Below are positions 5,745 through 14,656 of a stretch of 64,000 nucleotides of DNA, in pieces. The notes beneath the pieces were generated by a model. It was not told the DNA's origin. It saw nothing but the letters and a program-made list of their open reading frames with translations, and searched no databases. Source of the stretch: Paenibacillus castaneae (GTDB lineage Bacteria > Bacillota > Bacilli > Paenibacillales > Paenibacillaceae); NCBI RefSeq assembly GCF_002884445.1, contig NZ_KZ614144.1:3516094-3580093 (forward strand), given 5' to 3'. The stretch's first letter is position 1. The number at the start of each line of letters is the position of its first letter. The position numbers were made by a program, and so were the translations under genes.

Positions 5745-8690
5745 CTACCGTTTGTTTCTGTTTTTCGCTGCGAGTAATCGATTAATAGCCGCATTGCCTG
5801 ATCGATCAGAATTTTGACCGAGATTCAAATCATTATGATTTGGTTTCAAAGGCGCAGCCGTTGTGGGAGAATTGTGATCATCCCCACTCTTATTTTCCGA
5901 AGGAGCTTTACTAGAATTTGACTTTGGTTCAACATGTCCGACTAAATGATGATCTTTCTTATTAGCTATAGACGCGCTTTCAGATGCACTTGTACCATAG
6001 AAGCGATTTGCCTCTGCTGTTCGCTTCTTTAAACGCGACAAAGATTGAGATGCCGGCGCGAGTGCAGGATTAGACGGATCAAGCTGATTCCGAACTTTTC
6101 TGCTGCGTAGAGGAGCTGCTGCCAGAGCGGCAAGCCGTGCCCAAGGCAAGGTGACTCTTCGAATAGCGATATCCAGCAGCCAAAGCAGCAGAACCGCAAT
6201 GAGCAGCCCACGGGTCCAATTATAGATCTGCCGTGAAGGAGCAGGCTCGAATTGAAATGCTTCATCGGGGTCGGTTAGCTTCAGTATCCGGCCCCCCGTC
6301 ATTTCTGCCACTTGCTGCAGCAAAGCTGATCCATCCACATTAGAAATACGGAATTCCGGCGAATAGGGAATAACAAAGCCTGCTGTCGTCCCATTCTGAA
6401 CAGAGCTGCCCTCCATCCACTGCCCTATTTGTGCCAAGTAAACACCCGGCTCCTCCATCGTCAGCCTTGCTTCGTATTCGCCCGGAGCAATCGGCATGAG
6501 TCGCTTCAGCTCGTTAAGACCCTCTTCATTCTGGATGCTTGCGGCAAGCCCGCTGCTTGCAGCCTGTCCGCTTGCTTCCGATTGAATGCGCAGCTTCGCT
6601 TCACTGCCGTTCATTTCCGTCGTAATCGTATAAGGTGCGTTCTCAAATTGAGGAAAAGTCCATTTCACCCACTCCACAAATACTTTCGGAAGCGCCGGCC
6701 ATTGCACCCAATTACTCGACCATTTCCCGGTTAAATCACTCGTCCATGCTACGGTTCGGCCAGAACCATACGGCCAGCGAGCAAGAAGCGGATCACCGTC
6801 AGGCGTCCAAAGGGCAACCTCAGCTGTTTCCTTCGGCGTAGTTGCAATATAAGCGTTAATGGACGGGATGCCGTCTCGCCAAAGGGACGACCAATCGCCC
6901 GCTTGTCCGATACTCGGCGTAAAGCTTTGCTCCACAACATAAGTTCGTGACATCATGACCGTCTCACGACTGAAGATGGCAGGAAGCGTGCTCTGATCCT
7001 TCGTAAAATAATACCTTCCCTTAGCCGCTTCTGCCAGCCGTTTCAGTAATTGCTGATCCGCGCCGTCACCAACTGCTACTGTAGACAGGGTCATATTGCG
7101 CTCGTTCATCGCATCTGTTATGGCACTATAGTTGTTGTTCGTTGCGGACTGGCCATCTGTTAGTAGAATCATATGCTTGCGTTCCGCTTCTATCAGATCA
7201 AGCCCTTTAAACCCCGCGCTCAGCGCTGAATATATTTCAGTGCCGCCGTCTGCTTGAATGCCCTTGATTTTCTCCAGTACGTCATCCCTGTCTGTCAGCT
7301 TGGTCGGTTCCACGACCCACCATGGCGCTGAGTCGAAGGCGACAACGCCTACGGTGTCGATGTCGCGAAGCAGCTCAATTGTGCGCATAGCCGCCTCCTT
7401 GGCAAGCTCAATTTTGCCATCAGACATGCTGCCTGAACGATCAATGACAAGTACGAGGCCAAGCGAAGGAATTTGTTTTTTTCCTTGCAAATCCATATAA
7501 ACGGGAAGCGCCCGCTCTATCGGTGTTTTGAAATATCCGCCAAGGCCGAAGCTGTCCGAGCCTCCAAGCATGATCAAGCCTACTCCATATTCTCCTACAG
7601 CCTTCGCCAGCCATTCCATAGGCTTCTCAGCAATTCGCGCCGCCGATACATTATTTAATATGATACTGTCATATGCGGCGTATTCCGCCAGCTCAACCGA
7701 CAGCTGTTCAGGCATAATCGTCTGATAACGAATAATAGAAGCTTCTAGAGCCGCTTCAATATTGATAGAAGAGTTGGGAACGCCCTCTACAATTAATACG
7801 GATGGAGGGCCGCTCACATGGCTAAATGCGTATGCGGTGTTATTTGCCTGCTGCTCATCTCCAGAGACATATACTTCCGCTCGGAACCGATGAAAGCCGG
7901 GCTCAAGCGCGACGCTCTGCAGAGCAAAACGATTTTCTCCCGTTTCAAGCTGGATCTCTGTAACCGAAAGCTCGTTATTATCGGCAAAAAGTCGAAGCTG
8001 CGCAGGAGCTGCCGTCTTGCTGCTTATTGCAATTTCAAAGGTGAAGGTCTCCCCTTGTTTCAGCGAAGAAGGAACATTCAACTCCTCGACGGCAGCATCC
8101 GTCACAGTGGAGGATTCCATTTGTACTACATCGACGGCAATGCCTGCATTTTTGAGGAGCCGCGCCTGACGGCGAACATCACCTGTATTTTCAGCGCCAT
8201 CAGACAGCAGCACGATATGCCCGCCGCCTTCTTTTTGAAGCAGAGCCCCCGCTAATTGCAATCCTTGTGATAAATCGGTATAGCTGCTATTCACATTTGC
8301 TCGGAATGCAAAGCTTTTTTCATTCGCAAGAGGAAGGCTTGAAACGGTACGTTCCACTGCTGCATGCAGGCCCGTGGAAACGATTCCGCCGCGATCCTCC
8401 TCTTTTTTGGCATGCCATGCCGCAGTTATCCATTCCCCGATAGGCTGATCCGCTCTCATGCTTGCCGAGCGATCGGCAACAAAAACCATGCTGCGCTGGT
8501 TTAGTGCTAAATAAGGCTGAGCTTGCGCGATAATTGCGATTAAAATGAAAGTAATGAGAGCTCTTGTTGTAATCGAAAGTATTTTGCGCTTGCCACGTAA
8601 ACGGATTGTCATTTTGTACATCCACCAAATAGACAAGAGCCACGGAATGAGCAGCAGCAGCGCCCACGGCGTGTTAGCTTGAATGCCCAC
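5745..8690 (-). CDS. Large membrane protein with two VWA domains (BatA/GATase-like)
   Basis: A 981-aa predicted membrane protein, last gene of the eight-gene cluster. The start is set at the GTG at 8690, which has a GGGAGG site 8 nt upstream and overlaps the preceding gene by 17 nt; an in-frame ATG at 8783 lies deep inside that gene with no site. Two N-terminal membrane segments (about residues 5-25 and 38-58) precede a first VWA domain with a complete MIDAS (DRSAS). Then comes a class I glutamine-amidotransferase-like segment (SVLIVEGVP...GLIMLGGSDSF) in which a second VWA domain is embedded (VIDRSGSMSD ... LLTDGQS). One C-terminal membrane segment (LLIAVLLLWLLD) is followed by a hydrophilic tail of about 110 residues rich in Ser, Asn and Lys. 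The MIDAS motifs imply divalent-metal-dependent protein binding. Partners are probably the MoxR ATPase and the DUF58 protein of the same cluster. Function unknown. Confidence 0.85.
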   Translation of the reverse strand: MGIQANTPWALLLLIPWLLSIWWMYKMTIRLRGKRKILSITTRALITFILIAIIAQAQPYLALNQRSMVFVADRSASMRADQPIGEWITAAWHAKKEEDRGGIVSTGLHAAVERTVSSLPLANEKSFAFRANVNSSYTDLSQGLQLAGALLQKEGGGHIVLLSDGAENTGDVRRQARLLKNAGIAVDVVQMESSTVTDAAVEELNVPSSLKQGETFTFEIAISSKTAAPAQLRLFADNNELSVTEIQLETGENRFALQSVALEPGFHRFRAEVYVSGDEQQANNTAYAFSHVSGPPSVLIVEGVPNSSINIEAALEASIIRYQTIMPEQLSVELAEYAAYDSIILNNVSAARIAEKPMEWLAKAVGEYGVGLIMLGGSDSFGLGGYFKTPIERALPVYMDLQGKKQIPSLGLVLVIDRSGSMSDGKIELAKEAAMRTIELLRDIDTVGVVAFDSAPWWVVEPTKLTDRDDVLEKIKGIQADGGTEIYSALSAGFKGLDLIEAERKHMILLTDGQSATNNNYSAITDAMNERNMTLSTVAVGDGADQQLLKRLAEAAKGRYYFTKDQSTLPAIFSRETVMMSRTYVVEQSFTPSIGQAGDWSSLWRDGIPSINAYIATTPKETAEVALWTPDGDPLLARWPYGSGRTVAWTSDLTGKWSSNWVQWPALPKVFVEWVKWTFPQFENAPYTITTEMNGSEAKLRIQSEASGQAASSGLAASIQNEEGLNELKRLMPIAPGEYEARLTMEEPGVYLAQIGQWMEGSSVQNGTTAGFVIPYSPEFRISNVDGSALLQQVAEMTGGRILKLTDPDEAFQFEPAPSRQIYNWTRGLLIAVLLLWLLDIAIRRVTLPWARLAALAAAPLRSRKVRNQLDPSNPALAPASQSLSRLKKRTAEANRFYGTSASESASIANKKDHHLVGHVEPKSNSSKAPSENKSGDDHNSPTTAAPLKPNHNDLNLGQNSDRSGNAAINRLLAAKNRNKR

Positions 8691-10680
8691 GGCGATACAC
8701 CTCCCATTCGACAGCCATAAGCAGCAGTACAAACAATGCGACCCACATTTGAAGCGATACCTGCTGTTCTCTACCATTCTCATCTATTGAATCGGAAGAA
8801 GTCTCGTCTACCGCATCCGATTTCAAGGAACGCAGGAGCTGAACGCCTGAGGCTTCCATTTCCTTGCTGCTCATAAATTCCGTAGACTCTGCAGTCACCG
8901 CTAGATAGCGGCTGCTTATAATCGTGTTCGCTGCATTGCGCTCAATAAGCTGGTACAAGCCTGGTATTGGCGGGGCTGTTGTTAGACCTAACGCAGATAG
9001 ATCAAGCTTGAGCGGCTGCTTTAGTAGCGCTTGCTCAGAAGGCAAGCCAGCTCCAGTTAGTTCAAGCGCCTGCCAGGCTGCTTTCACCGTTTCGGAATGC
9101 AATGAAAGCTCCATCGGCTGATCCGCTGTCCGCGTGCCAATAGCCAGCTCTGAGCCGCCGCTCATCCACTGTGCAGCTTGAACAATGAGTATAGGAAACT
9201 CTGGCCGCAGAGGCAGATCCGTATCTTGAAAATTAAATGTAAAGCGAAGCCTTGGCTTGCCATCTGCCTCTCCAGCATATATCGCAGGAATGTCACCATA
9301 TGTAAGTACAGTTTCGCCCCATGACAGCTCCGATGAATTAGGCTTGGCTAGCCTGCCAATATGCGTATCTGCAAAAGTAATATAAGTGGTAACAGCATGC
9401 TCTTTCGTCACAACTCGGGAATGAGCTGGCACAGCTGCAGCTTCGTCGGATTGCTCAGGATGGTCTATCATCCATATCGGCTTTTCTGAAAGCAGCTTAG
9501 ACCAGTTCGAATCGGCGAGCAGCCTATTGTCCATGCCATCTAAAATAATAAAATCAATGGCATCTGCCTGCTGACCTGTCGGAACCATGCTATTCGGAAT
9601 CATTTTGACCGTTTGAACTCCGGCCAGCATAAGCGCCTTCTCTAGAAATAAATTGCCCTTTGATACAAGCAATGCTTGTTTTGTCCGCGGAACAGTAGGG
9701 AATTGGTATGCACTGTCATTCATAGACGCTGCATGTATCGGCTTTCGAAGCTGCGCTTTATAATAATCCGCTTCGGGCAAACCATCTACATCAACACTCT
9801 GCCATTCTCCTGCTGCAACCAATACGGAAGCTTCCGCAGCAAGTGTAGGGCTTGTGCTGTCCTGCTTTGCTAGTACCTCCAGCTGGACGTTTTGGTCGAG
9901 CTTGCTATCATTTCGAACCGTAATAGTACCTCTATTGGTTCCATTTCCTACGGGGTCGGCTTTAATGCCAAAATACAATATAGATAGATAAGGATGAGGT
10001 TCCTGCTCATCTATCAAATGAAGATCAACTGGTGCGTGCAAATTCAATTCCTTAGTCTCTTCGATCCCTTGCCAGCTGCCATCGGTAAAAATAACAGTCT
10101 CGCCAGTCGGGTCTCCTTGCAGAAGTGAATCTGCCAAAGAGAGTGCAGCTATAGGGTCCGATTTACCATAAAAAGGCGAAATGGCTTGCAGCTGTTTATT
10201 AATCTGCTCTTTATTCGTCACTCGTGAGACAAGCACCTCCGGTTGTGCGCCTGTTGTTACAATTGTAATCGGTCTATTTCTTGGTTGCTCGTTCAACCAT
10301 TGGCTTACTTGTTCAAGGGCAAGTTCTAGACGTGTTGCCGCTTGGGTTCCGCTATGGTTTGGAGTATTTGGCTTAATCGCCATGCTTGCTGCACGGTCAA
10401 TGAGCAGAACAGCGTGGCCTGTCGACACTGCCGGCTTACTCATAACAGGCTCCATCAACGCAAGAATGATGAAAAGAGCTGCAAGCAGCTGCAAAATAAG
10501 AAGCAAACGGCTGCGAAGCTTTTGCCAAGGACGATTCGCTTCCTGCTCCTGCAATACCCGTCTCCATAGCAGATGACTGGTAACTTCTTTATCCTGATAA
10601 GTTCTCTTCAAAATATATAAAGCCGTAATAGCCGGCAAAGCCAGTGCAAACCAAGCTGAAGCGAGTGACAAAAACGGCAT
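8674..10680 (-). CDS. BatA N-terminal/VWA-domain membrane protein
   Basis: A 668-aa protein that begins with an N-terminal BatA-type segment: membrane helix 1 at about residues 5-22 and helix 2 at about 58-80, with the WRRVLQE-type loop between them. A VWA domain follows, whose MIDAS is modified: the first Ser of DxSxS is Ala (DRAAS). The long C-terminal half has no clear domain and ends in a last membrane helix (MWVALFVLLLMAVEW) and the short tail YRRGHSS. The start has a GAGGAGGGAACGG site. It is separated from the upstream DUF58 gene by 122 nt and overlaps the next VWA gene by 17 nt, which suggests translational coupling. It resembles the BatA/BatB-like proteins that accompany MoxR ATPases. 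Exact role unknown. Confidence 0.82.
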   Translation of the reverse strand: MPFLSLASAWFALALPAITALYILKRTYQDKEVTSHLLWRRVLQEQEANRPWQKLRSRLLLILQLLAALFIILALMEPVMSKPAVSTGHAVLLIDRAASMAIKPNTPNHSGTQAATRLELALEQVSQWLNEQPRNRPITIVTTGAQPEVLVSRVTNKEQINKQLQAISPFYGKSDPIAALSLADSLLQGDPTGETVIFTDGSWQGIEETKELNLHAPVDLHLIDEQEPHPYLSILYFGIKADPVGNGTNRGTITVRNDSKLDQNVQLEVLAKQDSTSPTLAAEASVLVAAGEWQSVDVDGLPEADYYKAQLRKPIHAASMNDSAYQFPTVPRTKQALLVSKGNLFLEKALMLAGVQTVKMIPNSMVPTGQQADAIDFIILDGMDNRLLADSNWSKLLSEKPIWMIDHPEQSDEAAAVPAHSRVVTKEHAVTTYITFADTHIGRLAKPNSSELSWGETVLTYGDIPAIYAGEADGKPRLRFTFNFQDTDLPLRPEFPILIVQAAQWMSGGSELAIGTRTADQPMELSLHSETVKAAWQALELTGAGLPSEQALLKQPLKLDLSALGLTTAPPIPGLYQLIERNAANTIISSRYLAVTAESTEFMSSKEMEASGVQLLRSLKSDAVDETSSDSIDENGREQQVSLQMWVALFVLLLMAVEWEVYRRGHSS

Positions 10681-10802
10681 CCGTTCCCTCCTCTCTAATT
10701 AACACTAAAGGGAAAAACTCCAGCTAATCTTACTCGTGAATTCTGTTTTCCAGTAATTTGATGGAAAATTAGTTTTCATGCGGATATGTAAAAAATAATG
10801 AA

Positions 10803-11813
10803 TTATCGATTAAGCACCTGAGCAGAAAGCAGTGTATGGTTGACTGTTTGCTCAAGCGGAGTTTCCGTATTGACAAAAATATAAACGACGCCTCTCTCAG
10901 CGCATATTCGCTGCAGTTCATTGCGATAATTTCCGACGGCTTGCCGATAATCTGTTAGAATCTTATGACCGATAGCAACTTCTTTGCCCGTTCCAAGCTC
11001 GCTGTCGATAAGCTTAAGCTCGCCGTTAAGCTCCGGACTAAGCTCATCCGGAGACAAAAGATGAACAAGTACAACTCTCTGGCCTGCTGCCAGCAGAGAG
11101 ATGATGGTCTCCTCTACACCATGCTCGAACATCGCATCGGTGAAAATCCATGCAGCACCTGAACGTCTTGGAAGAGCACCAGCGACTTTGAAAGGAGCCG
11201 CCATGCTTGAGTCTAGCGCTGACATTCCCCATGCTGCTTCCATATTCCCTTTGCGCGGTTCGGATTGTTCTGTTCTTGACATTGCTTCAGCGAGAAACTG
11301 GAATAGTTTAGTTGAAGAAACACGTCCATGCAGCGGCGGGAGCTCCTTTTGGATTTGTTCGGCAAATAGTTTAATGGATACACGATCATCACCGCTCAGC
11401 GCGGCATAGCCTACACAGGCTGCAAATCTAACGGCATAATGCAGCTTATTGTTCCTCCCACCTCCAAAGTTCATAGAACGGGAAACATCAACATACATAC
11501 TGACATGAAGCTCTTGCTCGTCCCAATATTGACGCATATAGGCTCTGCCTGTACGGCCATAAACATTCCAATCCAGACGGCGGATGTCATCTCCAGGTGC
11601 GTAGGGACGGTAATCCGCAAATTCCTGAGAACCACCTAGCGAGCTTGATCGTCTTTTGCCCGCCAGCATTCCTTTTATCCTCGTTCCAGCAGCAATTCTC
11701 ATTCTCTCTAGCTGCGAAAGCAGCGAGACATCTGGAAACAACAGCTTAAGCGAATCTTCGGCGGACAGCGTGTTTGATATTGGCAAGCGTATGTTGTCTA
11801 AGCTGTCGGTCAT
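10803..11813 (-). CDS. DUF58-domain protein (MoxR partner)
   Basis: A 336-aa soluble protein of the DUF58 family, which is related to VWA domains and is usually encoded next to MoxR AAA+ ATPases. The DUF58 signature is clear: SSLGGSQEFADYRPYAPGDD followed by RRLDWNVYGRTG at about residues 57-90. The VWA-like core follows, with DVSRSMNFG at about 107-115. Its ATG overlaps the stop of the MoxR gene (ATGA), so the two are translationally coupled. Unlike many DUF58 proteins it has no N-terminal membrane segments. It is predicted to deliver or recognise client proteins for the ATPase; this is inference from family context. Confidence 0.92.
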   Translation of the reverse strand: MTDSLDNIRLPISNTLSAEDSLKLLFPDVSLLSQLERMRIAAGTRIKGMLAGKRRSSSLGGSQEFADYRPYAPGDDIRRLDWNVYGRTGRAYMRQYWDEQELHVSMYVDVSRSMNFGGGRNNKLHYAVRFAACVGYAALSGDDRVSIKLFAEQIQKELPPLHGRVSSTKLFQFLAEAMSRTEQSEPRKGNMEAAWGMSALDSSMAAPFKVAGALPRRSGAAWIFTDAMFEHGVEETIISLLAAGQRVVLVHLLSPDELSPELNGELKLIDSELGTGKEVAIGHKILTDYRQAVGNYRNELQRICAERGVVYIFVNTETPLEQTVNHTLLSAQVLNR

Positions 11814-12814
11814 CGTTCTGCCTCTACTTTTTGAAGGATAGCTTCGGTCATTCTGTCGCTTGAGAGTCCCATCGCCTGCGCTTCATAGCTAAGCACAATA
11901 CGATGGCGAAGGACGGGCAGCGCAGTTTGGCAAATATCATTCCAAGATACATGCAGCCTTCCTGACGTTAATGCTCTTACTTTACTAACCGAGATAATTG
12001 CCTGCAGCGCACGCGGTCCTGCCCCAAATCGAACATACCGCTTAATTTCGTCAGGGGCGTCAGACTCACCGGGATGCGACATCATCACAACTTTTACAGC
12101 CAAATCGAGAATATCTTCGGCAACTAGCATTTGTTTGGCGGCAAGCTGTAATTCCATCAGCTCAGCAGCAGTCATCATGACAGATGCTTTAGGCTGCTCA
12201 AGCGATGTCGTTCGCTGCACAATTTGCTTAAGCTCAGCTCGGCTTGGGTATTCTACTCCTATTTTAAGTAAGAAACGATCGAGCTGCGCTTCCGGCAGCG
12301 GATATGTTCCCTCCTGCTCAATTGGGTTTTGCGTTGCCAGCACGAAGAAAGGCTTCGGCAATTGATGCGACTCTCCGCCCGCTGTTACGGTGCCCTCCTG
12401 CATCGCTTCCAGAAGTGCGCTTTGTGTCTTAGGGGTTGCACGGTTTATTTCATCAGCGAGCACTAGATTACCGAATATTGGACCAGGCTGGAAACGATGC
12501 GATGTCGTTCCTTGCGCCCCGAAATCGATCAGTGTCGTACCTGTAATATCTGAAGGCATTAGGTCAGGCGTAAATTGTATACGTGAAAATTGCAGCGCTA
12601 CCGTATCCGCGACGGTTCTTACCAGCATCGTTTTGCCAAGGCCGGGAATACCTTCAAGCAATGCGTGACCGCCTGCAAGCAAACACCAAAGAAGCTGCTC
12701 CACGACCGTTTGCTGACCGACAATAACACGTCCGATTTCATCTTTCAACGCAGCAATTCGTGCGGAAGCTAATTCTAATTGCGCTTTTGTTTCAATCAAA
12801 TCGGTTCCCTCCAT
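11810..12814 (-). CDS. MoxR-family AAA+ ATPase
   Basis: A 334-aa cytosolic ATPase of the MoxR group, thought to act as a chaperone-like remodeller of VWA-containing proteins. Walker A is EGIPGLGKT (residues 54-62) and Walker B is LVLADEINRA (about 117-126), followed by TPKTQSALLEAMQEG and the sensor motif ATQNPIEQEGTYPLPEAQLDRF. The C-terminal lid domain ends the protein. The ATG at 12814 overlaps the previous stop (TAATG) but has no site before it. A GGAGGG lies inside codons 2-3, 7 nt before a TTG at 12799, which may be the true start. It is the enzymatic centre of the cluster. Confidence 0.95.
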   Translation of the reverse strand: MEGTDLIETKAQLELASARIAALKDEIGRVIVGQQTVVEQLLWCLLAGGHALLEGIPGLGKTMLVRTVADTVALQFSRIQFTPDLMPSDITGTTLIDFGAQGTTSHRFQPGPIFGNLVLADEINRATPKTQSALLEAMQEGTVTAGGESHQLPKPFFVLATQNPIEQEGTYPLPEAQLDRFLLKIGVEYPSRAELKQIVQRTTSLEQPKASVMMTAAELMELQLAAKQMLVAEDILDLAVKVVMMSHPGESDAPDEIKRYVRFGAGPRALQAIISVSKVRALTSGRLHVSWNDICQTALPVLRHRIVLSYEAQAMGLSSDRMTEAILQKVEAER

Positions 12815-14589
12815 TAACGGTTCGGTTGAATTTGTTCGAAATATTCCTTTACCTTCTCCTGCATGCTATCTGGAAGCTGCGAGCGTCCGAGCGATTGCTT
12901 CGCCTCTGTTGCATATTCGTTATAAACTTCCTCGTAAGGTCTTGTCGTCCCATCAAGCATTGGAGAGTTGCCGCCCGTTTCCGTTTGGCCGCCAGAAGAA
13001 GGTCCTCCATCCTGCTGGATATTTCCGCTGCCTGCCATATTGCGCGGCGTAGTCACCAGATTCCGACTACCTATGCCTGTTCCTGCTCCTTGACCACCTG
13101 AACCTGAGCCAGAGCCAGACCCCGATCCAGATCCATTGCCCGAGCCAGATCCCGAGCCTGTGCCAGAGCCAGAGCCAGATCCAGATCCAGATCCAGATCC
13201 AGAGCCAGTATTTGTGCCCGAAGACCCGGAGCTACTAGTACCCGAGCTAGAGTTAGAGCCGGAGCCGGAGCTAGAACTTGGGTTAGAGGCTGAACCCGCA
13301 GCTTGGCCGCCTGCTCCAGAAGTGCCGCTTGATCCTGCGGCACCACCGCCAGCGGCTGCAGCGCCGGACCATGCCGGCGGCACTGCGCCGCCCTGCGCAG
13401 CCAGCTGCTGAGCAAGCTGCTGCCCGCTTTGCCCCAGCTGGCGCGCCATCGAACGGGCCAGCCGCTCCAGCTCGCCCTGCGATAATTCGCGGGCGAGCGA
13501 TTGCTCCAGCGCGGCGAGTCCATCGCCGTCGCTGCCGCTGCCCGGGGCGGATTCGCCATCCGCCGCCCCGGCAGCACCTGCGGCGCGCGCTTGCTGCGCC
13601 GCCTGTTCAAGCGCCGCCGCAAGCTGTGCGGCGCCCTCTTCCTGCGGCTGCTCTGCTGCCAGCCGCTCAAGTGCATCCGCCAGCGCTTCACGCTGCTCTG
13701 GCGACAATCTTTGCAGCTGCGATCGCATATCGTCGATCGCTTGCCGCATGCCTGCGGCGTCTCGGTCCTGCAGAGCTTGACCGAGCTGCCGCAAGGTCGG
13801 CTCATGACTCATCGCCTTCGCCGCTGCATCCATCCGCTTCGCGGCTTGCTCCGCCGCCTCCGCGATTTGCTCAAGCTCACTTATCGCAGCCTCCAGCTGC
13901 TCCAGCGCTTCAAGAGAATCGCCGCTATTCGCATCAAGCTGGCTTCGCAGATCCTCTAGCGGCTTAAGCAGCTCTTGCTTCGCTTCCTTCGGCAGCTCCG
14001 CAGATTGTACCTGCTCGGCAAGCTTCTCCGCCTCGCGCTCCATAGCCTCCAGGCGGTTCTTCGCCTGAGCCAGCGCTTCCGCACGCTCATCGAGCGGATT
14101 AGGCATGACGAGCAGCGCTGCCGTCAGTATCCAGACTGCTGCTGCGCCATAAACAAGTGAACGCCAGCGAGGCCAAGCCGGCCATGGCATACGTGTGCGC
14201 AATCTGCTCACATATTGCTCCGCGGCCTCTATCGCACCTTCGCGCTGCCAAAGCACAATTGGCGGTGTTTCGCCGTCCTCTCGCAGCATGCCCTCAAGCG
14301 CGGTTGTAATCGCATCCTCCGTATCATGACGATCCATCGCTCTTGCAGCTTCCTTCAGCGTAGCCCGCTTCCATATTCCGATCGCTATGCCGGCTGCTAA
14401 TCCTATACATACAACCACGAACCATATCAGCTTAATATGGAGTATAGGCCAAAGCCTGCTCGCACCGAGCAGCAATAATCCCGCAGCGCCGCCACCCAGC
14501 AAACCTATCAGCGACAAGCGGCTAACCGAAAACATAGTAAGCCTCTGTCGTACCGGCCGCAGCAACTGAAGTAGCGATCTACTCTGCAT
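12814..14589 (-). CDS. Membrane protein with coiled coil and Gly/Ser-rich region (DUF4175-like)
   Basis: A 591-aa protein. Two membrane helices lie at about residues 25-45 and 52-72, a third (WRSLVYGAAAVWILTAALL) at about 143-163. Then follows a long charged Ala/Glu/Leu/Gln-rich coiled coil (about 170-390), and a low-complexity Gly/Ser region (about 390-520) made largely of alternating Gly-Ser. The last 70 residues are more ordered and contain RPYEEVYNEYATEAK. The layout resembles DUF4175-type proteins found in MoxR/VWA clusters. The GC content of 13.3-13.9 kb is far higher than its surroundings because of Ala/Gln/Gly codons. It has a strong AAGGAGGGCGG site and follows the ABC permease by 67 nt. 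The function is unknown; a structural link between membrane and cell wall is possible. Confidence 0.75.
   Translation of the reverse strand: MQSRSLLQLLRPVRQRLTMFSVSRLSLIGLLGGGAAGLLLLGASRLWPILHIKLIWFVVVCIGLAAGIAIGIWKRATLKEAARAMDRHDTEDAITTALEGMLREDGETPPIVLWQREGAIEAAEQYVSRLRTRMPWPAWPRWRSLVYGAAAVWILTAALLVMPNPLDERAEALAQAKNRLEAMEREAEKLAEQVQSAELPKEAKQELLKPLEDLRSQLDANSGDSLEALEQLEAAISELEQIAEAAEQAAKRMDAAAKAMSHEPTLRQLGQALQDRDAAGMRQAIDDMRSQLQRLSPEQREALADALERLAAEQPQEEGAAQLAAALEQAAQQARAAGAAGAADGESAPGSGSDGDGLAALEQSLARELSQGELERLARSMARQLGQSGQQLAQQLAAQGGAVPPAWSGAAAAGGGAAGSSGTSGAGGQAAGSASNPSSSSGSGSNSSSGTSSSGSSGTNTGSGSGSGSGSGSGSGTGSGSGSGNGSGSGSGSGSGSGGQGAGTGIGSRNLVTTPRNMAGSGNIQQDGGPSSGGQTETGGNSPMLDGTTRPYEEVYNEYATEAKQSLGRSQLPDSMQEKVKEYFEQIQPNR
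13101..13210 (-). repeat. Gly-Ser coding microrepeat
   Basis: Hexanucleotide-like tandem units (CCAGAT and CCAGAG on the plus strand) encode alternating Gly-Ser in the minus-strand membrane protein. Such DNA is prone to slippage, so the linker length may vary between strains. Confidence 0.8.
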
Positions 14590-14656
14590 AACCGCCCTCC
14601 TTAGATCGTTTTCATTTAAGTACGATTAGGTCTATATACATCTTTTGCGCCATGCT

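Noticed and set aside
10681..10802. Imperfect hairpin between the DUF58 and BatA-type genes
   Set aside because: A small TTTTCCA/TGGAAAA stem without a T tract; not enough to call a terminator or a new promoter.
13101..13210. Tandem repeats that could suggest a CRISPR array
   Set aside because: The units are 6 nt, in frame and without spacers; they code for Gly-Ser.
13071..13967. Several long open frames on both strands
   Set aside because: They are by-products of the GC-rich, repetitive Gly-Ser/Ala coding region of the minus-strand membrane protein; none has a proper start signal.
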